This document shows positions 61,001-64,000 of a stretch of 64,000 bases of DNA, in pieces (position 1 is the stretch's first letter; each line of letters starts with the position of its first letter). A program made the translations under genes and the position numbers. The notes under the pieces are model-generated. The model did no database searches. It was not told the origin of the DNA and saw nothing but the letters and a program-made list of their open reading frames with translations. The DNA is from Mugil cephalus (lineage: Eukaryota > Chordata > Actinopteri > Mugiliformes > Mugilidae), in the NCBI RefSeq assembly GCF_022458985.1, contig NC_061782.1, positions 23,015,672 through 23,079,671 of the forward strand, written 5' to 3'.

Positions 61001-64000
61001 GTTCAAACATTATCATAACACATTTAACATGATATCTACATATCATATATATCATATGATATAATGAAACCATTTCACACTCATAATATATTCAAAAACA
61101 AAACAACTTAGGTTTTCCATTAACATTACACTCTACACCCACTTAATGTTAATGGAAATCTAAGTCGTTTTAAGCAGATAACTATACAACTGCATTACCA
61201 ATCCCAATCAGCACAAGTCATTGAAATTAAATTAAACTCATCTAATTACTTCTAGACTGAATGAATCCTAACTTTTGTGACGAATAGTATCATTATGTAA
61301 AGTCTGAACAGTTTCTTTGTTGAAGGGATTAGTGTTAAAATGTGTAATAGTTTCACTGTTTACGGTAGAAGTTGTGCTACTACACACTGACCTTTCTCCA
61401 GGTCTTCATCTCTTTCGTCCACGTAGACGCTTCTCTTCTCACATTTCCTCTCCATCGACAAGTCATGGCTGAACTTGCACTTGTCTCCTTTAGTACACTG
61501 GCCCTGCTTGAAGAACGCACACAGCACCGACTTTGGATCAACACCTGCAGAAAAGAGAAGAGCACCAATGATTGATCATCTTTTCTTGTAAACTCCTGTA
61601 ACTCTAGAATGAATTATTCTCCTGTCTCTTTCATAGACAGAGGGCTGGTTACCTTTGCTGACTTTCTGGGCAGCGACTACAGGTTTAAAAAGCTCATTGA
61701 GTTCTTCCAGCTCCTTCTTCTTATCAATCTTCTTACCAGTCTTATCTAACTCAGTCTGGGAAAGTTCAACAAAACACACAGACACACGTTAGATAAATTT
61801 AAGAAGTGATCATGTTAAATGAGCTCCAAACATTTAAAAGGCGAGCCCCAAGACTAACCTGTCTGGCACTTTGTTGTCCATATTTGACCTGCTGAGTAAC
61901 GTTTTTGATGAACTTCTGCTGTTTGGCTCCTTTCTTGTTCTTCAAGCCAAACGTCTTGTCCTAGAAAAAAAAAAAAAGTCTTCAGTTTCATTAACCTCCA
62001 GAGAAATCCCACAAGTAAGCACTTCCAACTGTCTCAGTCAGTTGGAAGTGCTTACTTGTGGGATTTTTGTGTTAGATTTAATTTGTCACAAGGATGTTAT
62101 AACATGCAGGGAAATCTCTGGCTGTTCGTTGAGCATGATGCTCATCAAAGAACTATCAGCAGAGAAGGCCGTGATATCAGGTGCACGTGTGTTAAAGTCT
62201 GGCAAACAGGAAGAGTTACTATTAACCAGGAGTCTTGGAAGACATACAGCCAATTGTAAGGACCTGGCCTTTCCTGAATCATGCTTATCATTTGGTCTAC
62301 AAGTTGAATGAAAATAGCCTCCTGTGCGCCCATTATTTAGATATTTTGTTCTTCTTGGTCACTGGCCATTAAACTGATCAATCACAGTGATTTCTCTGAC
62401 CGACTTATTCAGTCACTGATTCAACACAACGAAGCATCTGAAACGCCAACAGAGGTTCGACTACCATCACACTAATGCCACAGATCCTCACACACAAAAG
62501 GGTCACCATGTCCTGTCTCTGCCCTTGTAGGTAAACATGTGATCTGATTTCACCAACTTGTGTCAAAATCTTGATGGTATCAAAATCACACAATATAGCA
62601 CTGCTGTTTGGATTATAGATGAATCACCGTTACCAGCAAATTGTGAAATGACACAGAAAAATACTGACTTTAAAAAGCTGAGTTGTTTTCCACATTTTTT
62701 GAAATCATAGGCAGCTTAGAACAATAACACAAGTTGATGTTGCATCTTTGCTCACATATTCATTCTTATATTACCGCACACTGTAGACAAGTCTGCTGTC
62801 ACTGCAAAGTGTTTGTGGAGTCTTAAGTTAAGGATGAAGCAATGATTTTCTCTGGCTTAATCAACACAGACAACATGGCAATATATTATTTAGATTTGGC
62901 TCATTTCATGTACGTTTTCTGAGAAACAATCCTGTTAAAATTAAACATATGGCTGACGTTGAGTCACTGTGCTGGTGTGTAACCTGGTCTTTTCTGACAT
63001 AGTTTTGACATCCACTACCCAGCCAACCAGTTGGACAGCTGGACACTGTGTTTTTTTGTTTGTTGTTTTTTTTTTTAAACAAATGCCACTCACACAAGAG
63101 TGTGTAGTAATGTGTGGCTCACTGGTGCATTTCGAAGAAGCGACCACAGTTGACTGTATGATAAATCCAATGTTTGTTATGGTTACTTCTTGGCAGTTTC
63201 AGACGACTACACCCAACGAATGGTTCAAAGTTTCTCTGCCCCCGAGCACCGTGTCATTACCTGATGTAAAATCAAACAGGTGACAAGTATATTCCTGCTC
63301 TGACACAGAAAAGACGAATGTACACATCAGCAGGTTTTAATACAATGTGCATCTGTTGTTGAGTGATGTTTCTCCTCACCCTAACCAGACTAATTATATC
63401 TGCCTGGCCCAGTTATATCATAAACTAATCCAAAACAATTTGAACTATAGGTAAATAACTTAATGGAAACCAGAACGGGCTCTAATCTATACCCTCATCA
63501 GTCATATGTGGCGGATCGGAAACAGGCCCACCGTGAAGAGCATTGAGGCCCATCCAGGTAGCGAACACCTAATTTAATCATAAAACACAACGTATTCATG
63601 CTGTTTTATTCTGACAAATTTTAACTGCTCACTTTAGAAACGGTTATAAGCACTGCTGGGACAAGTGTGGACACTGGTTAAGACGACACGGCCCTGCTAG
63701 CAGTTTAGCTGCCTGCTACATGCACTTGTCAAGATGACCACAGCTAGCTTTATGACAACTGAAAAAGAGTGTAACGTTACCGTACACGACCCGTATCACA
63801 ATGTCAATTAACTAACTAATCAGTACAGGACGATTAATTAGAAGTGTCACCAGCCTAGAGGCAAGAATAAGTTTCGCATTAACTAGTGTTAGCTGTGGTT
63901 AGCGGTACGTTAGCCGGACGGCTCACGCTAGATGCCGACAAGCTAACTCGTGTAATTTTTTACCTCAATAATCTTTTCCTTTTTCTTCTCTTGAGTTTTT
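58070..64000 (-). CDS. zc3h15: Zinc finger CCCH-type protein 15 (DFRP1), 5' end cut by the window
   Basis: Cytosolic partner that stabilises the GTPase DRG1. Eleven exons are visible: 64000-63964 (partial), 61960-61859, 61755-61653, 61544-61392, 60767-60676, 60580-60398, 59804-59724, 59564-59499, 59408-59298, 58477-58345 and 58251-58070, about 414 codons. Two CCCH fingers: [19 protein letters not shown] (C-x7-C-x5-C-x3-H) and, after [26 protein letters not shown]. The DFRP domain follows ([30 protein letters not shown]). The acidic C-terminus has [20 protein letters not shown]. The first visible codons ([12 protein letters not shown]) match the lysine-rich start of the family, so roughly 10-15 residues with the ATG lie beyond 64000. 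A Gly-rich insert ([16 protein letters not shown]) in the last exon is not in the human protein as I remember it. Confidence 0.97.
62004..62066. repeat. Perfect 28-bp inverted repeat with 7-nt loop
   Basis: The left arm at 62004-62031 (starts AAATCCCACAAGTAAGC) and right arm at 62039-62066 are exact reverse complements; the loop is TCTCAGT. It lies in zc3h15 intron 1, with its near end about 43 bases upstream (in transcript direction) of the acceptor of the exon starting at 61960. Confidence 0.95.

Overview
This is vertebrate nuclear DNA, almost certainly from a ray-finned (teleost) fish. Coding sequence is split into small exons by short GT-AG introns. The genes are all animal families: Runx, follistatin-like 1, connexin, immunoglobulin superfamily, Kelch/BTB, cytochrome c, RBM45 and ZC3H15. 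The spaces between them hold degraded Tc1-like, hAT-like and LINE remnants plus many microsatellites typical of fish genomes. The 104-codon cytochrome c (103 residues after Met removal) matches the fish length. I cannot name the species.

Left part (1-10 kb): a divergent runt-domain transcription factor on the + strand (about 1336-3053, ending in VWRPY) lies tail to tail with an fstl1-like gene on the - strand (9673 to 3767). The fstl1 model assembles from ten coding exons with consistent phase into 308 residues, the length of human FSTL1. The runt gene does not look like an ordinary Runx1, 2 or 3 and may match the divergent fourth runt-domain gene reported from fugu.

Middle part (16-32 kb): an alpha-type connexin on the + strand has a TATA box behind a long (GA)n tract, a non-coding first exon and six coding exons, giving 375 residues. 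A - strand immunoglobulin-superfamily locus follows. Its signal-peptide, V, transmembrane and tail exons make an in-phase 191-residue receptor. Three more Ig exons lie, unexpectedly, between the transmembrane exon and the tail exon.

Central part (33-43 kb): a lone klhl10-like BTB exon (- strand) faces a large intronless 739-residue gene (+) across a stretch with an NRF1-like site and a perfect CRE. Downstream is a compact three-exon gene start (37951-38326) that I do not recognise. Then come transposon remnants: a Harbinger-like piece, a Tc1-like piece, an LTR-like stretch and a LINE fragment.

Right part (46-64 kb): cycs (-) with a CRE and an E-box upstream of its 5' exon, rbm45 (+, ten coding exons, 466 residues), and zc3h15 (-), which runs off the right edge so that its first codons are missing. 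rbm45 and zc3h15 converge. A 28-bp perfect inverted repeat with a 7-nt loop sits in the zc3h15 intron next to an acceptor site. The genes do not form one pathway; this is ordinary vertebrate gene order, with lineage-specific fish genes in the centre.
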